Positions 35,191 to 45,109 of a DNA stretch of 64,000 nucleotides are shown piece after piece; position 1 is the first letter of the stretch, and the number at the start of each line of letters is the position of its first letter. The translations under genes and the position numbers were made by a program. The notes beneath the pieces were generated by a model. It was given only the letters and a program-made list of their open reading frames with translations, searched no databases and had not been told where the DNA came from. Source of the stretch: JACDAE01 sp963717195 (GTDB taxonomy: Bacteria; Chloroflexota; Ktedonobacteria; Ktedonobacterales; Ktedonobacteraceae); the NCBI GenBank assembly GCA_963717195.1, contig CAVQVR010000001.1, positions 458,069 through 522,068 on the forward strand. Reading direction: 5' to 3'.

Positions 35191-35545
35191 CTGTCATATC
35201 CTCTTAATATCAAAAAACATGATCAATCTAGCGCCTGCGAGAGAAGATGAGGCAGGCATCAAAACAGATACATACTATCCATTTCAGGGAGGAGCTATCA
35301 AATGGGCAAACGAAGCCAATAGAGCCTCCCCCCACCACCAATTTATATCTCTGCGATACAGTATATTATCATATGTAACTTCATTCATAAATCAGGCCGC
35401 CAAATTTCCTATTGAGCAAGAGGTGCGATCAATCCATAGGCACGATTGATTGCGCCTGTATGGTGCAAGATAGAACGAAAATATCACATAAAAAGACATG
35501 GTGGTAAAATAACGGAAAAGACCAGAGAGAAAGAGGGCCGTACTC
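35191..35545. other. Intergenic, 355 bp, divergent
   Basis: Separates the GH113-like gene from the DNA methyltransferase gene. It is AT-rich toward 35350-35400. I see no gene, long hairpin or repeat copy. Confidence 0.55.
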
Positions 35546-38122
35546 ATGGAGCGTGAGGAAAAGGTATTCGATGTTGAGAAAGCGACGAAAAAGTTCTATG
35601 ATCGTTTCCAAAAAGAACACGCCATTTTTATGAGTGCAATTCGAGGCATTGAGGAAACGGACGAACAAAAGCCCGAAAGGCGTGCCTGGTATACATCTGT
35701 GATCCTCAACCAAGTGATGTTTCTTTACTTTTTACAGCAGCAAGGATTCCTTGATACAAAAAGTGTCGGTATGCGTGATGGTGATACCGATTATTTACGC
35801 AATCGATTACATATGGTGCAAGAACAGTATGGAAAAGATACAAATCATACGTATTATCGATCTTTCCTGCTGCGTCTTTTTTATGATGGTTTAAGCAAAC
35901 ATAAGCATACACCTGAGATAGAATGTCTGCTGGGTAAGGTGCCTTATCTGCATAGCGGACTTTTTTCTGTACATGCGCTGGAACGCGGGAACTGCGCGAT
36001 TGAGATACCCGATAAAGCATTTGAGCGCATTTTTGCCTTCTTCGATGAATTTCGATGGCACCTGGAGCAGCGTCCATTGAGCGATGAGAGGGAGATTAAT
36101 CCTGCTGTATTGGGCCAGATTTTCGAGAAGCATATTAACCAGCAACAGATGGGAGCTTACTATACACGAGAAGATGTGAGCATGTATATTGCGAAAAATA
36201 GCATTTTGCCAGCGCTCTTTGACGCGGCTGAGCGGGCATGTCCACAGGTATTTGGGAAGGAAGAGGCATTATGGGGCTTCATACGGCACAATCCGGAGCG
36301 CTATATACCAGATGCGATACGCAACGAACAGCAGCTTCCAGGCGAGACTGAGCGTGAGTACACGGAACGGCGGGCGTACTATCTGCAACTGCGAGAACGA
36401 ATTGGAAAGGGTGAACTCTGCTGTATTGATGATTTCATTACATACAATCTGGCTATTGAGTGCTTTATAGAGGATTTTTTGCATAATATTGAAGAACCTG
36501 AAGTTATGTATATATTTTACCAGTGTCTTACACGAATGACAATTCTCGATCCAACGTGTGGATCAGGAGCGTTTTTGTATGGAGCGCTGCGTGTGTTGGT
36601 ACCAATATACGAGACATGCCTGCAGCAAATGAAAATCACGCCCACCGACCGGACCCGATCTATCACACCCACCGTAGGGACCCGATTTATCGCGTCCAGC
36701 GGGGAGGGAGAGGAAATAAACCTGGCCCTCGGCATCCTCAAGTCTATTATTAGCATGAACCTGTACGGGGTAGATATTATGGAGGAGGCAACAGAGCTAT
36801 GTAAGTTGCGCCTCTTTTTACTACTGGTAGGAGCTGTTGAGAGCGTTGAAGAAATGGAGACGTTGGCAAAGGTTGATTTTCATATTCGAGCGGGGAATAC
36901 ATTAGTCGGGTTTCCCGAAATGGGGTCATTTGATAGGGGGAAGCTGACTAAAGAGGGACAAAAAAGGCTGGATTGGGAACTGGCACGAGAATATGATGTT
37001 GATATCGAGAATGTCGAGAAATTTGAGCAGTGGAGAGAGAGTCATAAACCGTTTCATTGGAAAAGAGAGTTCGCGCAGATTGCGGACAGGGGAGGATTCG
37101 ACTGTATTCTTGGGAACCCACCATATGTTGAATATATAGAGAAAAAGTTTTCGTATCGTTTGCAGCATTTCAGTACACTCAGTTGCGGGAATCTGTATCC
37201 ATGTGTGATTGAGCGCTGTCGGGCTTTGTTGTCGCCCCATGGCCGTTTAGGAATGATTGTGCCACTGGCAGCATTTGGCACGCGAAATATGATTCCATTA
37301 ATTGAAGGAATACAACAATGGTTTGCGAGGAGCTGGATCTCGTTTTATCATTTTCGCCCTTCGATGCTTTTCTCTGGTGGAAAGGTCGCGAGCATTCCTA
37401 CAGCAATTCTGCTGACTCGTATTGACGGACCAGAACAGAGATTTAGCACCTCTATTCTCAAATGGGCAACGGAGAATCGGCATTTGCTCTTTTCGACGCT
37501 CACGTATTGCCAGGTCACAGCTGCACACGACCCGAAAAATCGGCACTATTATGCAAAGTTTGGACGGACATGCGAGAACATCATCATGGAAAAGGTGCTG
37601 CGGCAGAGGTGCGTTGGAGATTATCTGGCCCGAACGCCCGGCGAGAACAGGATGTTTTATCGATCAGCGGGAGGACTCTACTGGAAGATCTTTCTCAATT
37701 TCCCCTGGCCGTATCAAAGTACCTCGAACAAGCAGTGCGTGTTTCAAAAAGAATATGAGTGCGATGTATTTGTAGCGATATTCAACAGTTCGCTGTTCTG
37801 GTGGTATTATAGCGTTACATTTGACACCTTCAATCTCAAAGACTACATGCTCTTTGGTTTTCGCTTTACCTATCCGGAAGATAGAATAGTAATCGATGCA
37901 TTAGGCGAGCGATGTAAGAGATTGATGGAGGATTTTCGCAGGAACGCAAAGCACCTCAAGCGAGGTGAAACGGGGAGTTACACAATTTATGCCAGGAAAT
38001 CGAAGCAGATTCTCGATGATATTGATGGAATCCTGGCACAGCATTATGGATTGAGTGATGAGGAGTTAGATTTTATCATACAGTATGACATAAAGTACCG
38101 TATGGGTACTGGTGAAATGTGA
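35546..38122 (+). CDS. N6-adenine DNA methyltransferase, Eco57I/PglX-like (type IIG family)
   Basis: 858 residues. N-terminal helical region with VMFLYFLQQQGFLD (about 57-70), the QMGAYYTRED segment (201-210) that precedes the catalytic domain, SAM motif I DPTCGSGAFL (335-344), LYGVDIMEEATELCKLRL (406-423), and catalytic motif IV GNPPYVEY (523-530). The C-terminal 300 residues should include the DNA-recognition region and the helix DDIDGILAQHYGLSDEELDFI. No PD-ExK nuclease motif is evident, and no restriction, BREX or DISARM partner is adjacent, so it looks like an orphan. A duplicated interspersed repeat is read in frame at residues 369-383, between motif I and GVDI. Confidence 0.88.
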   Translation: MEREEKVFDVEKATKKFYDRFQKEHAIFMSAIRGIEETDEQKPERRAWYTSVILNQVMFLYFLQQQGFLDTKSVGMRDGDTDYLRNRLHMVQEQYGKDTNHTYYRSFLLRLFYDGLSKHKHTPEIECLLGKVPYLHSGLFSVHALERGNCAIEIPDKAFERIFAFFDEFRWHLEQRPLSDEREINPAVLGQIFEKHINQQQMGAYYTREDVSMYIAKNSILPALFDAAERACPQVFGKEEALWGFIRHNPERYIPDAIRNEQQLPGETEREYTERRAYYLQLRERIGKGELCCIDDFITYNLAIECFIEDFLHNIEEPEVMYIFYQCLTRMTILDPTCGSGAFLYGALRVLVPIYETCLQQMKITPTDRTRSITPTVGTRFIASSGEGEEINLALGILKSIISMNLYGVDIMEEATELCKLRLFLLLVGAVESVEEMETLAKVDFHIRAGNTLVGFPEMGSFDRGKLTKEGQKRLDWELAREYDVDIENVEKFEQWRESHKPFHWKREFAQIADRGGFDCILGNPPYVEYIEKKFSYRLQHFSTLSCGNLYPCVIERCRALLSPHGRLGMIVPLAAFGTRNMIPLIEGIQQWFARSWISFYHFRPSMLFSGGKVASIPTAILLTRIDGPEQRFSTSILKWATENRHLLFSTLTYCQVTAAHDPKNRHYYAKFGRTCENIIMEKVLRQRCVGDYLARTPGENRMFYRSAGGLYWKIFLNFPWPYQSTSNKQCVFQKEYECDVFVAIFNSSLFWWYYSVTFDTFNLKDYMLFGFRFTYPEDRIVIDALGERCKRLMEDFRRNAKHLKRGETGSYTIYARKSKQILDDIDGILAQHYGLSDEELDFIIQYDIKYRMGTGEM
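36651..36693 (-). repeat. Tandem interspersed repeat copies inside the methyltransferase gene
   Basis: GTAGGGACCCGATTTATCGC at 36674-36693, preceded by a diverged copy GGACCCGATCTATCAC at 36651-36666. Read in frame they give TDRTRSITP and TVGTRFIAS. Orientation is opposite to the copy in the paralogous pseudogene. Confidence 0.85.
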
Positions 38123-38180
38123 GGTCCGGTACAATCATAGCGTATTTAGTCCAGGTTATTGAACGTTGGGAAGGGCACAT

Positions 38181-40892
38181 ATGCATGACCAGCTACGATC
38201 AAAAATAAATGGATCACTCCTCCTGTGTGGTTTCGCGCTGGTAGCTCCTATTCTCTTATTTTTGCTTACAGTGGGACAGGTTTCAGCACACAACACACAA
38301 TTGAATGGAGGTAGAGCGAGGCAAGATCTTAGCTTACAAGTTGACATGGGCTTCCAGGCGACATATAAGGTAAATTATTGGGAGCCAGTGAATGTTAGCA
38401 TTACCAATAATGGGGTTAATTTCACAGGAATGCTGACTGTAAAGGTTTTTACAGGTTCTCCACGCATAAGGAATGTTGCCACTACCTCACCATGGAGTTT
38501 TGAGCAGCCTGTGAGAGTTGCAGGAAAGACTCAGCAAAAAGTTACGGTCTATGCTCCTTTCTACTTGAGCAATCTTAATGTGCTCGGATTTATTGCGACA
38601 CTGTTCGATAAACAGGGAAAGGCCGTTGCGACACAAACAACAGGGCTGGGCTATCCCGTCACAATAGGAGACCTTTTTATTGGTGTGCTTTCAGATAACA
38701 GTGCAGGCTTTGATGCTCTCAATAGCGTTAACTTGCCTCATCAGGCAGACTCGCTTACGTTATCAACGCTCAATGCCAGTACATTTCCGGATAATAGTGC
38801 CGTACTAAAGAATTTTGATATTATTATTCTGGATAACTTTAATAGTAGTAGCCTCAGTGCTGCTCAGCTTATAACACTCCAGACATGGATTAACCAGGGG
38901 GGAATATTGTTCGAGGTTGGTGGGGCGGATTGGCAACGCACGCTAGGTTCTCTTCCAGCCAACCTTTTACCTATGCAAGTGAAGAATATAGAAACATTGC
39001 CAGCAGGAACAAACGTATTGCCCGCCGACAGTTCATTGATTGCTACTCCCTCTGGAACAGCACCTGCAACAGGCACGATACGAACACCTATCAGTGCAAG
39101 TGTAGCGACTGTGCCTGCGCCTGACATACTTGAAAGTCAGACGCTCCTGACCGCTGGTAAGACCCCACTAATCGTGCAACAGCAACAAGGGCAGGGAGTG
39201 ATCTGCTATATCGCTTTTGATCTCGCACAAAATTCACTTGTAAACTGGCCGGGGATCGGGACCCTCTGGACAACACTTCTTCTCCACGTGCTGGGTGACA
39301 GGACACTTATTGCAACCGATACTTCTGCGAGTTCAAGCTATGAAATTGATCCTGGCCAACTGCTCACGCAAGGAGGAATTGTACGTATGTTGGTGCCGGG
39401 GAAACTACTAGAGCCAGGACTCATACTTGTAATATTGTTGTGTTATATATTAATGCTTGGTCCAATACGACTACTCATCGTACGAGGTCTAAAACAGCCG
39501 AAACAGTGGGCCTGGCATATTGCACTGATTACAATCCTGGTTTTCTCGCTGCTCTCGTTGAGCATAGCTGCCTACCAGAAACATGAGTTGCTGACAGATA
39601 ACACTATCTCGCTTATTCAACTTACAGAAGATGGTTCAGCGGCACATATTCTCACATATCACGGTCTCTTGACACCTGATCAAGGTACAATATCACTACA
39701 ACTGGCTGATAAAAGCCTGGCCTTACCACTGTCATCTCCCCAACTGGCAAAAACGCCATTGCCCGGACCACAAGACGATCCACCGGCCAGTGTAACCGTA
39801 GGAAAGAGTCAAACTAAATTGACGCTTTCAGGTAGCCAGCGCTGGGCATTTCATCCTCTGCTCTCCGAGAGGGATACGCGACTCTCCGGAGCACTGACCC
39901 CTCATCTGACGTTGCACAATAACAGAGTGACCGGCACAATCACGAATACTCTTGCCACAACATTGAGCGATGTATATGTGTTATTGCCCAACTACTTTAT
40001 CCAGGTGGGGCATATAGGAGCGGGAGAGACGCAACAGATCAACCTTCCGCTACACAATGCGCCATTAGGAGGAGGGAAGATACTTGCGGACGCACTAGCC
40101 AGGGCGGGAAAATTAACAACGCCATATTTTTCCTATAACCATACGGCGCAAGGGCTGACAGACTTTGAGCAACATATGGCGCTTTTAGCGGCATTGAGCG
40201 GGGCTGGCATGCCTGTCACTGCATGCGGAGGAGCATGTAACCTTAATACGCTTCGAGATCAGAATGCCATTTTTCTCGCGAGCGCTCCTCTTAATGATAA
40301 TAAGGCAAACACATCGTATGATCCATTATTGCTATCTGGAGCACCTGCGACACTGATTGGTTGGGCCGACCAACAGATAGATGACACAGATGCCATTACA
40401 ATTAATGGTATACATCCAGGTGGGCACCATGAGAATTTTGTGCAGATGCCTATTGCGCTCACGGTGAATAACCTGTCAGATACGCCAACGGGCTCGATTA
40501 TGGGAAACGCCGTGGACCCTCAAAACTCGCAGGCGCAATTCCTTCTACCAGGCATCTATAGTCTATCATCAGCCAACATGCTTTTCGAATTCACTCTACC
40601 TGCAGTAGAGGATGCACAAGGTGGAAATTTGAGCATCAAAATACCTGTGCAGTGGGAGCAATTGAGTGGCAACATGCTGAACAACAGCAGCGTACAGACA
40701 AACCTTTATAACTGGCATACAGGCTCCTGGGATGTTGTTCCAGAGCAACAAGGGAATGTGACTATTCCCGATCCAGGCGTCTATACAGGTACAAATAAAC
40801 AGATATTACTAGAGATCACTAATCCAGATAATACAGCGGGACCACTTATATTCGGCAAGCCATCGCTAATCTTTCTGCATAGTAATGCATGA
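38181..40892 (+). CDS. Large membrane protein with exported beta-rich domains
   Basis: 903 residues from ATG 38181 (GGAAGG 6 nt upstream). A signal/first helix lies at about residues 12-36. An N-terminal exported part follows, with NVSITNNGVNFTGMLTVKVF (Ig-like) and then a Rossmann-like segment NFDIIILDNFNSSSLSAAQLITLQTWINQGGILFEVGG, resembling a class-I glutamine-amidotransferase-like fold. Two helices lie at about 410-468, then an exported C-terminal region of about 430 residues. The order fits a family seen beside Ser/Thr kinases and secretion genes in Firmicutes and Chloroflexota, but I assign no function. It begins a four-gene set of the same strand. Confidence 0.75.
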   Translation: MHDQLRSKINGSLLLCGFALVAPILLFLLTVGQVSAHNTQLNGGRARQDLSLQVDMGFQATYKVNYWEPVNVSITNNGVNFTGMLTVKVFTGSPRIRNVATTSPWSFEQPVRVAGKTQQKVTVYAPFYLSNLNVLGFIATLFDKQGKAVATQTTGLGYPVTIGDLFIGVLSDNSAGFDALNSVNLPHQADSLTLSTLNASTFPDNSAVLKNFDIIILDNFNSSSLSAAQLITLQTWINQGGILFEVGGADWQRTLGSLPANLLPMQVKNIETLPAGTNVLPADSSLIATPSGTAPATGTIRTPISASVATVPAPDILESQTLLTAGKTPLIVQQQQGQGVICYIAFDLAQNSLVNWPGIGTLWTTLLLHVLGDRTLIATDTSASSSYEIDPGQLLTQGGIVRMLVPGKLLEPGLILVILLCYILMLGPIRLLIVRGLKQPKQWAWHIALITILVFSLLSLSIAAYQKHELLTDNTISLIQLTEDGSAAHILTYHGLLTPDQGTISLQLADKSLALPLSSPQLAKTPLPGPQDDPPASVTVGKSQTKLTLSGSQRWAFHPLLSERDTRLSGALTPHLTLHNNRVTGTITNTLATTLSDVYVLLPNYFIQVGHIGAGETQQINLPLHNAPLGGGKILADALARAGKLTTPYFSYNHTAQGLTDFEQHMALLAALSGAGMPVTACGGACNLNTLRDQNAIFLASAPLNDNKANTSYDPLLLSGAPATLIGWADQQIDDTDAITINGIHPGGHHENFVQMPIALTVNNLSDTPTGSIMGNAVDPQNSQAQFLLPGIYSLSSANMLFEFTLPAVEDAQGGNLSIKIPVQWEQLSGNMLNNSSVQTNLYNWHTGSWDVVPEQQGNVTIPDPGVYTGTNKQILLEITNPDNTAGPLIFGKPSLIFLHSNA

Positions 40893-41015
40893 AAAGCAAG
40901 AGATGTATACTGAAAGCCTCCTAAAAGTACTATTTCTATCGTAAACGGCTATAAAGTTTCTCCTCTTGCCCGTCTATAGATACAGGCAAATCTATTAGTG
41001 ATAGAGGAAGACGAT

Positions 41016-43106
41016 ATGCGGAGATGTCAACATTGTGGAGCAGGAGTTCCAAACTATGCTGGTTTTTGTGGAGAGTGTGGACAGTTGGTGAGCATTGGCA
41101 AACCAGCTGCGCGAGAGCAAACATTGTGGATGTCGCATTCTGTCTCTCCTGATAAGGCGCAAAAGACGGTTATAACCGAAACTGAAAGTGGGAACGAAGA
41201 GGCAGGATATGTGATAGAGGAGGAAGATACGGGCACGAAGAGCGAGGAGGAAGAGGAGGAAGAAAAGCGACACCGGAGCGTACTGGTTGATTTCAGTCTG
41301 CCACTGCTCGCAGATGGAATCGCAGGACAGTCAACGGTAAATGTGCCTATGGTGCAGGGCACGCCACAGATAGTGGATGCACCAACAATACCAGGAACGC
41401 CTTCCATTGGAAGTAGACTCCTCTTGTCAGGAGGAAGCACCACCGCAGGTCCACTGATATTACCAGATCCTGAACAAGTATTTACTGGCCCATTAGTACA
41501 CGGCCCCTATTTTGATAGACCTCCTTCTGGACCACCGCAGGGGACAAACGGGCCACAACCGCATGGCCCAAACAAACCACACCCACAGCCATCTGGTTGC
41601 ATGGTATGGCTTCTGGTTGCCATCATAGTCCCGATCATTATTTTAGCCAGCGTCATAGGTGCAGCATTCACGCTCTTTGCCCCCACGCTTTCGCTGGATG
41701 GAAGTACAAGTGTTACTGCGGGAGGGACACTGCATCTTCTTGGAGGACATTTTATTCCCGGAAATAGCGTTACCTGTATGCTAGATGGCAGTATTCCGCT
41801 CTACGCTAGCAGCGCCACATATCCAACAAGCCAGGCACCTCATATAACCGGAGCACTGATACTGGCGCATCAGAGGAATGTTACAGCACAGACGGCACAG
41901 ACAAGGGAGACAGACGCAAAAACAACTATTATTGTTGGCAGCGATGGCACATTCTCCGCCACATTTGTAGTCGGACAAGACTGGAAGGCTGGGCAGCATA
42001 CCATCCGTGCGACAGAAGCGTTCAGCCCACAAAGCGCAACAACCACATTCACCGTAACAGGAAACGTGCAACCGACGGGCACAACAACGAGTAGCACGAC
42101 TCCCACTGCCACAAAGACCGCTAAGGGAACTCCGTCAGCAACACCAACGGCGCAAACGCAATCCGGACTTAACGCGATTACGCCGAACAGCATCACTTTT
42201 GGCCCGATCAGCCCAGGTTATACTCAACCTATAAGTACTCAAGTGCTTCTCAATACAACGGGAACGGACGTGTTGAACTGGACTGCGAGTTGGGATACGG
42301 TGCAGGCACCATGGCTAAGGCTGAACGTCAAATCAGGGCAGGTTCAGGAACCGAACGATCAGGCAATCATTGTCAGTGCGGTCGTTGGAACCCTCAATGC
42401 AGGGACCTACAATGCCACAATTCTGTTCAGTAGTAACGGGAAAAACGGGCAAAATCTCTCATTGCCAGTCTCACTCACAGTTCAGGCTGGTTGCCTGAAG
42501 GCAATGCCTGCTACACTCAACTTCACAGGCATCATTGGGGGAAACGATCCTGCGAGCCAGACGCTCACATTAAACAATTGTGGTGCGGTAGGAAATTGGT
42601 CGGAAGCAGCTACGGGCGGATCATGGTTACTCGTCAGTCCAGCAGGCGGAAATCTCAATAAGGGAGCGACCCAGAGTATAATCATCTCGGCAACACTCGC
42701 CAATTTGAAATCGGGGGCGGGCACGTATCAGGGACAGATTGTCTTCAAGAATGGAGCGGCACAGGCCGTCGTTACTGTCATATTCACAGTGGCTTCCCTA
42801 CCGACATTAGGAATCAATACAACTAGCTTCAGTGTTAGCAATAGCCAACAATGTAAATTAGTAAAAAGAATATGGCAATGCACAATAATCACGTTAAGCA
42901 ACAGTGCAACAGCGATTAGCAATCTCGACTGGACTGCATTCAGCAGTGGAGTCGCCGCTATTACCATCAAGCCTGCGAGTGGGACGTTACAACCAGGACA
43001 GACGATAGCAATCGAGATTGATATACCACGTTTCTCCTGCACTAACACAGCAACAGTAACATTTATCGGACCAACGAACTCTGTTACTGTAACGATAAGT
43101 TGCTAG
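41016..43106 (+). CDS. Zinc-ribbon membrane protein with three BACON-like exported domains
   Basis: 696 residues from ATG 41016, with GAGGAAG upstream. The N-terminus is a four-Cys zinc ribbon (Cys4, 7, 18, 21 in CQHCGAGVPNYAGFCGECG). A low-complexity acidic linker follows, then a single membrane helix at about 198-225. Outside are an Ig-like domain and three BACON-like repeats at about 385-490, 495-595 and 600-696 (NWTASWDTVQAPWLRLN, SEAATGGSWLLVSPAGG). BACON domains often bind carbohydrate or mucin. The layout suggests a surface binding protein with a cytoplasmic zinc finger. The kinase gene starts 89 bp downstream. Confidence 0.8.
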   Translation: MRRCQHCGAGVPNYAGFCGECGQLVSIGKPAAREQTLWMSHSVSPDKAQKTVITETESGNEEAGYVIEEEDTGTKSEEEEEEEKRHRSVLVDFSLPLLADGIAGQSTVNVPMVQGTPQIVDAPTIPGTPSIGSRLLLSGGSTTAGPLILPDPEQVFTGPLVHGPYFDRPPSGPPQGTNGPQPHGPNKPHPQPSGCMVWLLVAIIVPIIILASVIGAAFTLFAPTLSLDGSTSVTAGGTLHLLGGHFIPGNSVTCMLDGSIPLYASSATYPTSQAPHITGALILAHQRNVTAQTAQTRETDAKTTIIVGSDGTFSATFVVGQDWKAGQHTIRATEAFSPQSATTTFTVTGNVQPTGTTTSSTTPTATKTAKGTPSATPTAQTQSGLNAITPNSITFGPISPGYTQPISTQVLLNTTGTDVLNWTASWDTVQAPWLRLNVKSGQVQEPNDQAIIVSAVVGTLNAGTYNATILFSSNGKNGQNLSLPVSLTVQAGCLKAMPATLNFTGIIGGNDPASQTLTLNNCGAVGNWSEAATGGSWLLVSPAGGNLNKGATQSIIISATLANLKSGAGTYQGQIVFKNGAAQAVVTVIFTVASLPTLGINTTSFSVSNSQQCKLVKRIWQCTIITLSNSATAISNLDWTAFSSGVAAITIKPASGTLQPGQTIAIEIDIPRFSCTNTATVTFIGPTNSVTVTISC

Positions 43107-43195
43107 ATGGTATACTGCAATGGTAGAGAAGTGTCGTAAACGCGGCATGTGGCCATTGCAATATAAAATCAGCGGCCCCGAGGGTAAAGGCAGAA

Positions 43196-45109
43196 ATGAT
43201 AGAGCGAGATCCACTGATCGGACAGCATCTTGGTGCATATCAAATACAACACAAACTGGGCGAAGGTGGTATGGCACGCGTCTATAAGGCCTATCAGCCG
43301 CGTTTGCGTCGTGATGTCGCAATCAAAGTCATTCTAGCCCATATTGCCGAGCATGGCAACTTTCGTATGCGCTTCGAGCGAGAAGCTCAACTGGTTGCCA
43401 GCCTGGAGCATCCAAATATCGTAGCGGTCTATGATTTTGGCGAGGAAGGGGTAATCACTTACCTTGTTATGCAATATGTAGGTGGAGGCACTTTACGCGA
43501 CCAGTTACGAGATGGCTATCCCCTTGCACCACAGCAAGCAGCGCACTACACATTGCAGATGGCACGAGCGCTGCATTCCGCGCACCAACGAGGAATTGTA
43601 CATCGGGACGTGAAGCCACAAAATATGCTTGTTTCTGCACACAATCGGGATCATTTGCTGCTCTCGGACTTCGGCATCGCCAAGCTCTTCGATGAAAATC
43701 TGGACGCTACATTGACAGGCACAGTAGCGAGGAACATCAACTATAATAATGGACAGACGAGCGCCGACCAGATTTTAGGCACGCTGGACTATATGGCTCC
43801 CGAGCAGATCGACCACAAGGAGGTCGACGCACGAACCGACGTTTATGCACTGGGCGTTGTTCTGTTTCAGATGTTAACCGGGCGCGTACCATTCCTCTCG
43901 ACAACAACAACAGGATTAATGTATCAGCATGTACATATACCACCACCGATGATACGGGAGATCAATCCGGCCGCCCCCGAAGTGCTGGCGCAGATTGCGA
44001 TCAGAGCATTACAGAAAGCTCCCGAGGCCCGTTTCCAGTCGGCTGAAGCGATGGCACAGGCAGTGGAGAGTGCGTTGAATGGTGGAGGAATCGGGCTAAG
44101 TACGAGTGAGCAGGAAGCGCATGGGTTGGGGGAGTACGGGCTTATAAATCGCGCCCCTACATCAAATCGCGCCCCTACATCAAATCGCGCCCCTACATCG
44201 ACTGAGGGAGAACATGGTGGAGATATGGGAACGATACCTGGAATGCGTTCATATAGAGTTCCATCGACATCCAGTTCGGCTTATGAACAATCATACTATC
44301 CTTCAGGGCCACGTTCTGTTCCTGTACAGAATACAGGATCTCCACAAGGTGGTAAGCAACCTGATCACGCGACAACGATGAGTGGAAAACAGAGTAGTAT
44401 TTCAGTTCCAGCGAATAAGCATGCCAGAAAGCCAGTTTCGCTGCAGATGATTGTGGGAATAGTCATGCTGATTGTAGCATTGGCACTGCTGGTGATGCGT
44501 TTTCAGTTTTTCACAGGAAGCAATGGGAACCCACAAGCACCAACAGGTACAGCCAGAGCATTCACTGAGACATTTGCCAATAACAATGCAGGCTGGATTG
44601 AAGGGAACATTAATGGGCTAACATCGAGCGTCTATGGTGGACATTACACGCTCAGTGTGGCTCCAGGGAACACTTACTTTCCATATCCGACCCAAATAGG
44701 CATGCTGCCCAAAGATTTCACACTTACAGCACAGATCGGGCAGGATAAAGGAGACACAACCATAGCTTATGGGATTGTGTTCTATTTGAATGTGCAGACG
44801 AAATCATGCTATGCATTTTTTATCACAGGTGCAGGCAACTATGAGATACTTAGATATGATAATGGAACGTCCAGCTCTCCATTATGGGCAGGGCAATCAG
44901 GAGCGATCCTTCGTAATCACAAGAGCAATACCTTGCAGGTAACGACACACCGTGGAACGTTTTCTTTTAAGGTTAATGGCAAGGTGATGTCCCTCGATGG
45001 TAAGACGTCAATAACAGATACGACCTATAGTAGTGGGTCTTTGGGTTTGCTGGTGGCGGGACCGAATGCACAGTTTACAGCGACAAAGGTACAATTAACA
45101 ATCCCATGA
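43196..45109 (+). CDS. Receptor-type Ser/Thr protein kinase with an in-frame repeat insertion
   Basis: 637 residues. Kinase marks: GEGGMARV (22-29), Lys44 in VAIKVI, HRDVKPQN near 137-144, DFGIAKL and APEQ. One membrane helix lies at about 416-437, and the exported C-terminal domain (ETFANNNAGWIEGN... YGIVFYLNVQ... GSLGLLVAGPNAQFTATKVQLTIP) is again lectin-like, though distinct from the kinases at 7237 and 9543. Between kinase and helix, residues 315-335 are encoded by an interspersed repeat (GLINRAPTSNRAPTSNRAPT). Its stop codon overlaps the sirtuin start by ATGA, so the two are translationally coupled. Confidence 0.93.
   Translation: MIERDPLIGQHLGAYQIQHKLGEGGMARVYKAYQPRLRRDVAIKVILAHIAEHGNFRMRFEREAQLVASLEHPNIVAVYDFGEEGVITYLVMQYVGGGTLRDQLRDGYPLAPQQAAHYTLQMARALHSAHQRGIVHRDVKPQNMLVSAHNRDHLLLSDFGIAKLFDENLDATLTGTVARNINYNNGQTSADQILGTLDYMAPEQIDHKEVDARTDVYALGVVLFQMLTGRVPFLSTTTTGLMYQHVHIPPPMIREINPAAPEVLAQIAIRALQKAPEARFQSAEAMAQAVESALNGGGIGLSTSEQEAHGLGEYGLINRAPTSNRAPTSNRAPTSTEGEHGGDMGTIPGMRSYRVPSTSSSAYEQSYYPSGPRSVPVQNTGSPQGGKQPDHATTMSGKQSSISVPANKHARKPVSLQMIVGIVMLIVALALLVMRFQFFTGSNGNPQAPTGTARAFTETFANNNAGWIEGNINGLTSSVYGGHYTLSVAPGNTYFPYPTQIGMLPKDFTLTAQIGQDKGDTTIAYGIVFYLNVQTKSCYAFFITGAGNYEILRYDNGTSSSPLWAGQSGAILRNHKSNTLQVTTHRGTFSFKVNGKVMSLDGKTSITDTTYSSGSLGLLVAGPNAQFTATKVQLTIP
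44138..44199 (+). repeat. Interspersed repeat expanded to three 18-bp units inside the kinase gene
   Basis: A copy beginning GGGCTTATAAATCGCGCCCC at 44138 continues as three exact or near-exact 18-bp units AAATCGCGCCCCTACATC at 44146-44163, 44164-44181 and 44182-44199. The unit length is a multiple of three, so each adds NRAPTS without shifting frame. The site is the cytoplasmic linker of the kinase. Confidence 0.92.

Noticed and set aside
23096..38122. A full BREX or DISARM defence island
   Set aside because: Only the methyltransferase-like genes are present. No PglZ, BrxC, BrxL, DrmA/B or helicase gene is seen in the window.
44146..44199. Three tandem 18-bp units as a miniature CRISPR array
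   Set aside because: Units are contiguous without spacers, lie in frame in a kinase gene, and match the interspersed repeat family.
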